From Seison nebaliae (taxonomy: Eukaryota; Rotifera; Pararotatoria; Seisonacea; Seisonidae), in NCBI GenBank assembly GCA_023231475.1, contig JALJEE010000958.1:1-64000 (forward strand): a stretch of 64,000 bases of DNA, written 5' to 3'. This document shows positions 54,976 through 64,000 of the stretch, one piece after another. The position numbers and the translations under genes are program-made. How positions within the stretch are numbered: the first letter of the stretch is position 1; every line of letters begins with the position of its first letter. Under the pieces are notes generated by a model. The model was not told where the DNA came from. It worked only from the letters and a program-made list of their open reading frames with translations, and ran no database searches.

Positions 54976-57128
54976 ATTAAATTTCTTTCCATTTATTTTT
55001 AATCTTTCCATTCATTTCTTATCGTTTTTCTATAATTTTTATATTCGTCTGACTTGAAAAATTGTTTGGAAAATGGACGTCGAATTCGAATTAAATGTTT
55101 ACCATTTTCTCTCCATCACTTTTCAACTATCAATTAATTAATTGTAAAATATCTATTTTATAAGATCTGATATTTTCTATTATAAGTAAAACTAATCATT
55201 AATCAAACAAGTCAAAAGTGGTAGAGATTTTTGCACTTTTCTTTATTTACTGAAATTCTTCTTCCAAATCCATCGTGCCACACCCACTCTCTTACTAAAA
55301 TAAATTTTACATTTACCTTAATTTCACTTACAAAACATTTACTTGTTAAACATTTATTCTTCATGAAATTTAATTAGTTTCATTATTATTACGTCTGATA
55401 GTTACAGAAGAAAAAACAAATTCATTATGAATATGGAGATGGTGCAAGAAAAACATGGAAAAACAAAATTTAGTTTTTATTAAAATGAAGAAAATGAACA
55501 TAAAATTAATATGTAAAATTTTCACAAGATACTATCATGTTTTTCAGTATTCGAACATTCGATTTTAGCACATACGAATAACGAAGCGATATCACTTACG
55601 GAAATGAAGAAAATTGAATTTTCTTATGTTTTAATTATTTATTGAAAGGAAATAAAAGTAGTTGAGAAGTAAAATTTATCGAAGAAAAACCATAAGAAAA
55701 CACATGTAAATATTTCTTATTATTCTATTACATTTTCCCTCGAAACTTGATGTTTTTTAAAAGATTTATTATAACGATTAGAATAGAATAATGGTTATTT
55801 GTGTTATTAGTATTGTACTCTATCAGTGGTACGTCGTCATCATCATAACGTCATTATTTGAAATAATGGTGATGACAGCAGCAAATGACAATAAAAAAAA
55901 ATGAACACTTTCTGATAAGAGTTAGATAATAATAAGACACCTCTGCTTGGTGAAAGGTTATTAACGGAAATTTCTTCGTTAATTACTCTTAAATAAATAA
56001 ATAATTAATCTTACTCTTTTCCCATCATAATAATATGTGCAGGAGTGCATCATAAACGGAAGATGGAGAAGTTGTTTAAGAAATGAGAATTATGTTTTAA
56101 TAACTGCAGTTTGACCTTAATTAATTATTTGTATGTTACATATATTCATGTATACTCAAATAAATATCTTCATTCCCTTCAATATTTTTTATTGAAAATT
56201 TTTCATTGGTGATGGTGGTAAAGGTAATCGTCAATAGTTTTTCCACAAGCCAATTCGATATATCTAATGAAAGTATTTCGAGAGATAAGATCATTCAAGG
56301 TACTTTCACTCTTCTTTGAAGAGATGACTCATAAATTATTATGTGAATAAGATTAAGAAATATCAACCACTTCCCTCTCAAGGAAAATATTGATACATTT
56401 AAAAGAAAAATGGACAATTAACTGAGAAGTTATGACGTATTCCGATTAGATCATTTGTTATGTAGTGCTAGATTTTTCTTTCTAACAATTTTCCAATGTT
56501 AATTTGTTAATTCCCAGAATTAATAGAATTGAGAAGGAAATTGTCGTTGTGCTAGTTACAAAGAAATGGTAGAGAATTGTTTTCGAAAATATTCTCCTTA
56601 ATCGGAAAACAACAAAAATATTTTGATTTGCATTCCATCCATCGATATTCAATATGTAATGGTTCTCCTTGAACATGAACAGTATGAGAAGTGAACAATG
56701 ATTGAAGAAGAAATGAGAATTAATAAGAAAAACAAAAAGAAAAGAAGGAGGAAGAGAAGAAACGGGTTGATCTCAATAAGTTGTGAAGGAAAAGCTTAAT
56801 TTCATCAGTTAGATATGAATAGAATGAAGGGAGAACATTAATCCAAAAATTATTTTTAATAAATTCCATTTTTTCTATTTGTAATTTTTTAATAATTTTC
56901 TTCCATTATACAAAGTTTTCCTATTTAATTCTTCGAAATCCATTCAAAAAATTTAGTCGAAAAATCTATTGATTATTTTTGAAATTTCCAAATTCTTTTT
57001 AAAATAAATTTTCAGAGCTGCTTCTTTTTCACATATTCAATTGGGAGGAAGTTATCCAATTAAACTTCATTCCAGAACGACGATCAATCGTCGGTAATGT
57101 ATTCTTCTGGTAATAGCGGCAAATATTC
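54976..57128. other. Intergenic, 2.1 kb, no gene seen
   Basis: This AT-rich sequence between the KDM5-type gene and the carrier gene holds no convincing open frame on either strand, no tRNA and no recognised repeat family. It is the second largest gap of the window. Confidence 0.5.
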
Positions 57129-59207
57129 ATGTCTGATATTAGGCATTCAGTTCTCTCATCCATAACTGGGGACATTGGTCTATTTCCTGGAGATCATGAC
57201 CATTCAGTTTATGGAGCTGAACAAGACACAGGAACATTCTCATTTAGTCGTTTCTTCTTCCCACAATTATTACCTCGAGACAAAGCAGATGGAGAAACAA
57301 ATCGATGGAAATCTGCTCGATTACTCTATCATAATCGTCATTTTGTTGCAGGATGGTTGGGTGGCGCTGCAGGAATTTTGGTCGGTCATCCATTCGATAC
57401 GATTAAAGCGAGACAACAAACATCTCAATATAATATCAGTGTTTATCATACAGCGAAGGATTTGATCCGAAGAGAAAAGATGAGTGGTTTTTTCAAAGGA
57501 CTCTCATTTCCCATTGTTTGTTATGGAGGAATTAATTCCATATATTTCGGCGTTTATGGTTATACTCTCCAATTCATATCTAAACAACGTAATCGTTCAA
57601 CGGAAAATGAGACGGTTCAACATAAAAAAATGACATCTATTGTTTGTGCATCATTCTTATCAGGTGCCATCGCTGCCATTCCCACATGTCCAGTGGAAGT
57701 GATAAAAATCCGTTTACAAATCGATAAAACCGCTCATCCCACTCGTTTAGCACGACTCATTTTAGATCCGTCATTAATGGTCCAATCAACAGTTCAGTCA
57801 CATCTACATAAAACTTTCATTTCACCTGCACTACCAACACCAGATCGTATGACAAATCTATTAATTGCTCAACAACAACATGAGAAACAGATAACGGGAT
57901 TGAAGAATCTTCAACGAATGGAATATGAAAGACAAAAGAAAGAATTAGTTTATCGAAAATCACTTCGATTTCATTTGTTCAATGATATAGGTCGTCATCG
58001 AAGATCATTACAATTATCACCATTCACATTATTATCTCGTCCATTCGTCCCATCAGCACATCATGCTAGACATCGTTCTCGAATTGATCGTTATAAGAAA
58101 TTGATGAATACAAATTCATTATTTCATCGATCACCATCATCGACAGTAACAGCGAGACTCTTTCCAAAATATCTAACGGTGAATGAATCGTTTTCCAATC
58201 GTCATACAATTCGTCGTCGTCATATGTTATCGTCAATAGAGAATTCGGTGAATAATAAACAACATTCCAGACGAGTGATGTCTCAAATGATGGATACGAT
58301 TACTCACATTAAACATGTAGCACCTGTTTCACATACTCACTTCTATATCACTTCAGAACAGAAGGACAACAATATTAGCAATACAAATAATTCAAAAAAA
58401 TTGGAGAACAAGTCAAACTTTGTTCTTGATCGAAAATATCATCATCGAAAAGCCAAATTACATCGTCGTGTCAAATTACAAGACATTCAATGGAAAGGTC
58501 AAAATCTTGTGGATTCAGTGAAGAAATCAGTTGCTGCATCTGCATCGAAAGAAATGAGAATTAAGAAATTCTTTGTTACTGATCATTATTTGCAAATGGC
58601 TGCCAGAGCGAGAGTCACTTTATCACGATCAGATCATTTAGCTTCCTATAATGTTATTCGACAAAACTTGTCTCCCAAAATTTATGCGGACACTTACCAA
58701 GTCAACATGCCAACTACTTCACACGCAGCCAATCTTCGACCAGTCGATACTCCTTATTCTATATTGAGACAATTAATAAGAGAACGAGGAATATTTCGTG
58801 GACCATTTCATGGTCTCGGCACTCAATTATGTCGCGATGTTCCCGCTCTTGGATCTTATATGCTCTGTTACGAATATTTTATGAGTCGTTCTCCCGCTTT
58901 CGTCAAGAATGCGAATGGACAACATTCGACTTGGTATGTCATCATTGCTGGTGGTCTAACTGGTTGCATTAGTTGGGTAATGACAATGCCACAAGATGTG
59001 GTCAAAACGAGAATGCAAAGCGATCATTTACTTCAACCAAAATATCGAAGTATGTTCGATTGCTATTGGCGAGTGTGGAAATATGAGGGAGGAGTTCGTA
59101 CTTTCTTCCGAGGAACATTAGCTGCCACAATTCGTGCATTTCCTTGTAATGCTGTTACTTTTTTATTGTACGATCGTCTTCTAAAGTATTTGTCGAATTT
59201 TAAATGA
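57129..59207 (+). CDS. Mitochondrial carrier (SLC25 family) with large internal insertion
   Basis: SLC25 proteins move metabolites across the mitochondrial inner membrane. This single exon encodes 692 residues against a usual 300. Three carrier repeats are present, each with the PxD/ExxK/R signature: GHPFDTIKARQQ, TCPVEVIKIRLQ and TMPQDVVKTRMQ. The second repeat is interrupted: after IRLQIDKTAHPTRL (about residue 205), roughly 340 basic, His/Arg/Ser-rich residues precede its second half (FRGPFHGLGTQLCRDVPALG, about 560). That places the insertion in the matrix-side loop between helices 3 and 4. The frame is open with no stop and no good intron pair around the insertion. An N-terminal extension of about 70 residues is also unusual. 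The closest subgroup by motif is SLC25A45/47/48/A29-like; substrate unknown. Confidence 0.85.
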   Translation: MSDIRHSVLSSITGDIGLFPGDHDHSVYGAEQDTGTFSFSRFFFPQLLPRDKADGETNRWKSARLLYHNRHFVAGWLGGAAGILVGHPFDTIKARQQTSQYNISVYHTAKDLIRREKMSGFFKGLSFPIVCYGGINSIYFGVYGYTLQFISKQRNRSTENETVQHKKMTSIVCASFLSGAIAAIPTCPVEVIKIRLQIDKTAHPTRLARLILDPSLMVQSTVQSHLHKTFISPALPTPDRMTNLLIAQQQHEKQITGLKNLQRMEYERQKKELVYRKSLRFHLFNDIGRHRRSLQLSPFTLLSRPFVPSAHHARHRSRIDRYKKLMNTNSLFHRSPSSTVTARLFPKYLTVNESFSNRHTIRRRHMLSSIENSVNNKQHSRRVMSQMMDTITHIKHVAPVSHTHFYITSEQKDNNISNTNNSKKLENKSNFVLDRKYHHRKAKLHRRVKLQDIQWKGQNLVDSVKKSVAASASKEMRIKKFFVTDHYLQMAARARVTLSRSDHLASYNVIRQNLSPKIYADTYQVNMPTTSHAANLRPVDTPYSILRQLIRERGIFRGPFHGLGTQLCRDVPALGSYMLCYEYFMSRSPAFVKNANGQHSTWYVIIAGGLTGCISWVMTMPQDVVKTRMQSDHLLQPKYRSMFDCYWRVWKYEGGVRTFFRGTLAATIRAFPCNAVTFLLYDRLLKYLSNFK

Positions 59208-59688
59208 TTTCATTCCATTATTGTTTCATATTTTGAACAGATATTATTATCTATTCATCGATTGATCACCGTCTTTTGATAATTATCAATTATTATTCAT
59301 TGATATCAACAATTATATTTCTATTATATTAGTCTAATAAACGAACAAACTACGAACATCTAATTTTTTCTCGTTATAACAAACTTATAATTTCTGCATA
59401 ATATTATTTAAATGAACAAAATAAAAATTTAAAAATTAAAGTTTTATAATAAAATTAAGAAAATCAAAAATTATTTTACTTTCACTCATCAAAAAAATAT
59501 TTTGTTGTTCCACCGAAATAATTTAGAATTTACTTAATTGCTTTTTATTCAGGAAATTATTAGAAAATCATCATTTAAGAGGTTTGACTAATATAATGAT
59601 CAATTTTATGAGTAATAAAAGTGTGAAAGAGTTAAAAAAAAATAGTTCAATTTACAAATAATGAAAAGAAGTTCGTGTGGAATAAATA
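59208..59688. other. Intergenic, no gene seen
   Basis: This 480-base stretch lies between the convergent 3' ends of the carrier gene and the small minus-strand gene. It is AT-rich with no recognised element. Confidence 0.5.
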
Positions 59689-60109
59689 TTAGTAGTGTTT
59701 ACGTTGATGATAATTTCGACGATGGCGACAACGTAATGGAGGAAGTTCTGCATCGAAAAATACAGAATCATCATCTGTCGATATGCTAACGAATTGGTTT
59801 ATGGTATCTGATTGTGAGACGAATACCTCACTAGTAGGAATAGAAAGAGTAGTGGTTGACTGGTTCTCTTTATAGATCAAAGTGATAAAATACGAAGATG
59901 TAAGGAAAGTAGAAACTTGTCTTAGGTTTCCTTGTTCTTTTCGCTCGAGGATAAGAACGTTTTTTACGTTCTTTGTTAGATGAGAGAAAGAAGACTTTCA
60001 CTAATCGAACTGCAATGACTGAGAAGAGAATAGTAAATATGAAAACGGCCAAAGAATTTTGTCGGCACCAATAGGAAATATAAATAATGAAATTGTTTGG
60101 TATGCGCAT
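59689..60109 (-). CDS. Small single-pass membrane protein with basic and Ser/Thr tail
   Basis: The model is complement(59689-59867, 59917-60109) with a 49-nt intron (GTTTCT...TATAAAG), 123 residues, closing in frame. It has a short N-terminus (MRIPNNFIIYISYWCRQN), one membrane helix (LAVFIFTILFSVIAVRLVKVFF), a strongly basic stretch (KERKKRSYPRAKRTRKPK), and a Ser/Thr/Asp-rich end. No family recognised. The intron acceptor ends in AAAG, so the splice is inferred from frame and length. Unspliced, the protein would stop after 79 residues. Confidence 0.45.
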
Positions 60110-60409
60110 TTTTCATCGCAATACGAAAATGGCCGTTAAAGAAAATTTCATTTCGAAGTTTTTATAAAAGCAAATTTTATTTATTGGAAAGAAGAGGAAG
60201 ATAATTAAGAAATTAAAGAAAAAAAAAATTTTTTTTCTGATTGATTTTTTTTGAAAGAAAAAAAATTGTTAAAAAATTAATATTTTATAATTAAATAACC
60301 GAATAAATCCTTCAAATATCACTACGAGTAAAATGATCATGCAATCATTATTAAATTCATATGAATTATTTTCAGTTCCCAATTCATCAATTTCCGAAGT
60401 TGAATTAAA
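60110..60409. other. Short intergenic gap
   Basis: This gap of 300 bases includes long A and T runs near 60218-60270. No gene seen. Confidence 0.5.
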
Positions 60410-60916
60410 TTACTTCTTCTCAACTAACGAATCCATCTGGTTCAAATAATAACGTCCGGTGTATAAGAACAAGAAAGCGGAGCCAGTGGCGATTCCTATT
60501 TTCACTGGACATCCTCCTCCACCTTTTATTGCTCGACCGGTTACTTTGCACGTGGCACTGGTAGCAGAACGAGCGGTAGCCCATGCCAACATGGAACCAA
60601 ATGTGAACATCGTGGAAGTGAAAAGAGACATCGTTAATGTTTTCCTGTTACATCCACATTTCCCGTCATTAATCGCTTTCATGTGTGGACGTCCGGCAAT
60701 ATAAGCCATCAGACCAAGATTTGAACCGAATAGAAGTACATTGGCCATTGTGCCTCCATAAGAACCGAATAGACGGTCAAAGCTTGGTGGGCAGATAACG
60801 TGAATAGACAATGGAAAATAACAAGCCACTCCAACATACGGTGCACATTTCACACACATAGAAATCACCTTGCAAATCGGTTTAGGCATTGGACATTCTT
60901 TCTTCTCTTGAGACAT
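60410..60916 (-). CDS. Small multi-pass membrane protein, unknown
   Basis: This single exon encodes 168 residues starting MSQEKKECPMPKPICKV. Four hydrophobic segments are visible (about 25-42, 57-75, 92-114, 138-157), for example MANVLLFGSNLGLMAYIAG and SLFTSTMFTFGSMLAWATA. Cysteines cluster at the N-terminus (C8, C15, C21, C24) and in the loop KCGCNRK. Its codons are more GC-rich than those of neighbours, as seen in highly expressed genes. No family could be named. Soluble function is excluded by the helices. Confidence 0.7.
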   Translation of the reverse strand: MSQEKKECPMPKPICKVISMCVKCAPYVGVACYFPLSIHVICPPSFDRLFGSYGGTMANVLLFGSNLGLMAYIAGRPHMKAINDGKCGCNRKTLTMSLFTSTMFTFGSMLAWATARSATSATCKVTGRAIKGGGGCPVKIGIATGSAFLFLYTGRYYLNQMDSLVEKK

Positions 60917-61420
60917 TGTTGTTGATCAAATGAAAATGAAATGAGAAAAACTATTGCAATATCCGCTTCTTTCAATTAATGATATATAAGCTAACATATG
61001 ATATTTTGTATCAGAGATTAGAAATAGAAGTTATCCAAATTCATTTCAGACAATCAAAGAAATCCTTCTTCGATTTTGTTCGATTCTAAATATTTAGCTA
61101 GATAATCTCGAATCAAATTTAACGAATTTCATTTCAGACGAAAATTAAATAATTTAATTTGTTTGAAAATCTACAAAATAATTTTAAGAGTGACTATCAT
61201 ATAACAAAGAGAAGGAGAATATGAGATATATTAATTTATCATAATAATGGTTGTCATGACCACGGGAGAGCATTTAATGAAAATATCACTTGTTTTACAA
61301 CATAATTCTTAATAGGTCAATGACATGACGAATCAATCACATGCTGCGAGTCGATTGTGAAATGCAGGTTCATATTTTCTGTTAGATAAAATTATTAGTC
61401 AATGATTCTATTCAATCGTT
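60917..61420. other. Intergenic between divergent genes
   Basis: This 500-base AT-rich gap separates the minus-strand membrane protein gene from the receptor-like gene. Nothing recognised. Confidence 0.5.
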
Positions 61421-64000
61421 ATGATGTCCTTAAAGAACAGCTTAATACTTCTACTTTCTCTCCAATTAATACAAAAATCTCATTTGCAAAGTTTCGTCTC
61501 TATGAATAAAGCATTTATTGAGTTGGAACATCTGTTGACTGATCTGAACATTGGAACTATGGTGTTTCCTGACCTACAACCAAAAAATAATGTTAAAACT
61601 CAAATTGTTGAATTGTCAACACATCAATATCGATTGGGTTTAGCAAATTTGGCATCGAAACTCAACATAAAAATTAGTATACTTCCCAGTGTTACGAATT
61701 ATTTGAAACCGGTACGATTACTCCAAGGAATCTATTTCGTATTAAATACATATTATGTCAGATATCCATCACCACACATTCGACATCGACAACGTCCGAT
61801 AATTGTCGTAGTGAACTCGAAAACATTAACTGAACTAAATCATTATATTCCATGTAGTTTCTTCATTATTCCACCAATAATTTTCCTAAATTTCGATAGG
61901 ACGAAAGTTTCAACGAAAAAATTTCCATTCATCGAAATTTTAGCGAGTCCTCTGGAACAAGTCAGTTTAACTATTCAAGTTCCCGATCAGTATAAACGGA
62001 TAACTTACAAAGAAGCTCGACATGATTTGAATAATTCATTACAAGCAGTCATCGATACTTTCATTCAAGGGAAAGTACTTATGTACAAATCATTACCAGA
62101 TAAAATATATCATCAAGAGATGTATAATTTTTATCGGAAACATTTAAATTTCTATAATATTCATAAATCTGAATGTGATTGTGTATTGAGGTCCAATTCT
62201 TGGTATCAATGTGTACAAGATCAAGTGAGAAGTTATCTTCCAATTTATTCTCCCAAACACCCACCACCTGGATACAACGGAAGAAATTTCGTCCGAGTCG
62301 CTATGAAAATCAGTCCACCAAATACCATTTATTTAAATGGACAAAATTTACAACTGCATACGAACAAATCCATTCTCATTACAAAGCAATTACTAAGGAA
62401 CATTACAGGATATTATTGTGAAATTCTTAAAATGATTCTTTATGATTATGAGTTGGAGATTTTTTAAAATTATTTTAAATTAAATTATTGTTATTTTAAC
62501 AAATACCTAAACTTTAACAGTTTTGAAGTGGTCATACAAAGTGATTCAGTTCCTTTTGGTAATTTGGATAAGAAGACCGGATCATTAAACGGAATAGTTG
62601 GTTTAGTGGAGAAAGAAGTTTGTATTTGGTGTACAATTTCTTTGTAGTAAATGAGAAATATTTGAAAGGAGTTCGATATTGCCATACCAATCAGTGCGAC
62701 AATGGAACGAAGTCATCATGTAAATTTCCTCGAATATCTTTCGTTCGATCCATTGGCAATGCTCTTCGTCGATCAAGTGGAACAGAAATTTACACTTCAA
62801 TCATTATTCTCGGTGTATGAAGGATTGACGGCAAACTTATGGTTCTTGTGGTTCATCTCATTAATAATCTTCTCCTTCGTTCTTTCGAAATTGAATGAGA
62901 TTGAACAGAATTTTAATGTCTATCGATTATATATTCAAATGAGAAGTGAACAAAATTATGTAGGAGAAGTAATCTCGTTTCGGAGAGTGTGTAAATACAT
63001 GAAAATATTAGATGGGAGAATCAGACCCACATTCTGCAAAGATCTAAGTATCAAATACAATGTGAAGAATATTCCAGGAAAGCGAATTCTTTACAGAATA
63101 TCTCGAATGAGTCGTCTACCAAAATTACTTTCGTTTGGGAAAATTTTTCTTTATTCTATCGCTAAATTTACTGGAGCAAGTTTAGATCTGTTTTCAATTT
63201 CGTCTTATCACTTGTTCTTATATAAATATAGATTATGGAATTGATACAAAATATTTTTTATCCCGATTCATTATGTTGCTTTGGTGGAGTTTGTGCACAG
63301 TGGTACTCATCTGTTTCACTGCCAATACTGCTGCACATGCTACTGTTAAGGATAAAACTGTCATTTTAAAATCATTCGCTGAATTAGCAGAAAGAAGTGA
63401 TTTAGTCCCAATGATGTTCAACCAAAGTAGTACTCATACAATATTTAAAGTTTATCTTCCATCTTATCTATTATATAATTTGTAAATTTCACAATCTGAT
63501 ATTATGTAAAAAAAAAGTTTTCTAAAGAATATCCTTATCCAGAAGTTTTAGCAAAAGCAAAATTAATTTCAAATTATGAAGAAATGATGTATAGAGTATT
63601 TTATGAGAATGGTGTTTTCATTTCAGCAATGGATAGTATCGTCTATATCGCTAACACTTATTGCGGATTGAAACATTTATCAATCAAGAGTGGATATCTT
63701 GGTCAAGGCATGGCGATACCATTCGATTTTCTTCATTCAAATGTATTATCTGCTCGGTTTCCCTTCAATTCATTTTATTAATTAAAAATTCAAATTTTTA
63801 AAATTTAATCAAGAATATTAAAACTATCAGAAAGTGGTGTGGCATCAAGATTTCGACAACAATTTTGGCAGAAGAAATCCGCTTGTAAGAGGTTATTCCC
63901 GACAAAAGATTACATCATCTCGAACACAGACAATTTTTTCCGGAACAATATCGGATATTTCATTTCTATTATAATCGGTCTCATCATTTGTCTCATTATT
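61421..64000 (+). CDS. Ionotropic glutamate receptor-like protein (partial, runs off window)
   Basis: The model joins 61421-62451, 62521-62617, 62672-63179, 63232-63449, 63518-63756 and 63814 to the window end. A signal peptide (MMSLKNSLILLLSLQLI) leads a 345-residue N-terminal part with no clear similarity. Then the iGluR ligand core: FEVVIQSDSVPFGNL, GIVGLVEKE, DIAIPISATMERSHHVNF (Arg where iGluRs bind the ligand carboxylate), and a first membrane helix (LWFLWFISLIIFSFVL). After a loop comes the pore/M2-M3 region RFIMLLWWSLCTVVLICFTA with TANTAAHATV in place of SYTANLAAF, then the S2 lobe (LSESGVASRFRQQFWQKK) and the start of the last helix (IGYFISIIIGLIICLII). The changed gating motif suggests an ionotropic-receptor-like (IR) or divergent iGluR. 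The acceptor before exon 3 is ambiguous by three bases. Confidence 0.75.

Noticed and set aside
1-64000. CRISPR arrays, bacterial operons, insertion sequences, integrated viruses
   Set aside because: No spaced repeat arrays, no Shine-Dalgarno-led gene strings, no capsid, integrase or polymerase genes beyond the short LINE-like relic; genes have spliceosomal introns.

Overview
The window is eukaryotic nuclear DNA from a small-genome animal. It is very AT-rich and gene-dense, with about 25 protein-coding genes in 64 kb, and it carries GT-AG introns that are mostly 41-75 nt long. Several gene models assembled here by hand close exactly in frame across all their introns: the QRICH2-like gene (7 exons), ODAD1 (11 exons), PGM2 (6 exons), ALDH4A1 (5 exons) and ARP6 (5 exons). 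Neuropeptide, rhodopsin-type GPCR, ionotropic-receptor and fascin genes point to an animal. Motile-cilium genes (ODAD1, CFAP298, a QRICH2-like gene) and a transition-zone gene (TMEM216) argue against nematodes and mites, which lack motile cilia. A compact-genome ciliated bilaterian (rotifer, orthonectid, miniature annelid or larvacean type) fits, but the sequence alone does not fix the group.

Layout. 0-5 kb: an accessory region with a mucin-like secreted protein gene (minus strand) between two direct repeats, one of which contains a decayed non-LTR reverse transcriptase. 5-13.5 kb: housekeeping block U2AF1, CFAP298, ARP6 (ACTR6), RARS1 (minus) and ALDH4A1. 13.5-19 kb: a likely neuropeptide precursor giving two W-V-amide peptides, then a fascin with a long acidic N-terminal extension. 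19-26.6 kb: a run of cilium genes (QRICH2-like on minus; a small membrane protein, TMEM216 and ODAD1 on plus). 26.9-29.2 kb: two Pro/Tyr/Met-rich low-complexity proteins. 29.2-33 kb: mostly non-coding, with two weak candidates for secreted peptides. 33-39.7 kb: an NPY/NPF-like GPCR, PGM2 (minus) and the histone chaperone SPT2 (minus). 40-48 kb: an unplaced ORF, tRNA-Arg(UCG), a TBC-domain protein (minus), an Asn-rich unknown, COQ7 (minus) with tRNA-Arg(UCU) inside its intron, and a small membrane protein (minus). 48.5-55 kb: an intronless KDM5-type histone demethylase. 57-61 kb: a mitochondrial carrier with a very large internal insertion and two small membrane proteins (minus). 61.4-64 kb: an ionotropic glutamate receptor-like gene cut by the window end.

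The most unusual points are the splice signals (donors mostly begin GTT and none is GTAAGT; some acceptors end in AAG or GAG), together with a U2AF1 carrying alanine at the position of human Ser34; the W-V-amide precursor; the roughly 340-residue insertion inside a mitochondrial carrier; the tRNA nested in the COQ7 intron; and the extended fascin. Nothing seen indicates bacterial, CRISPR or viral content.
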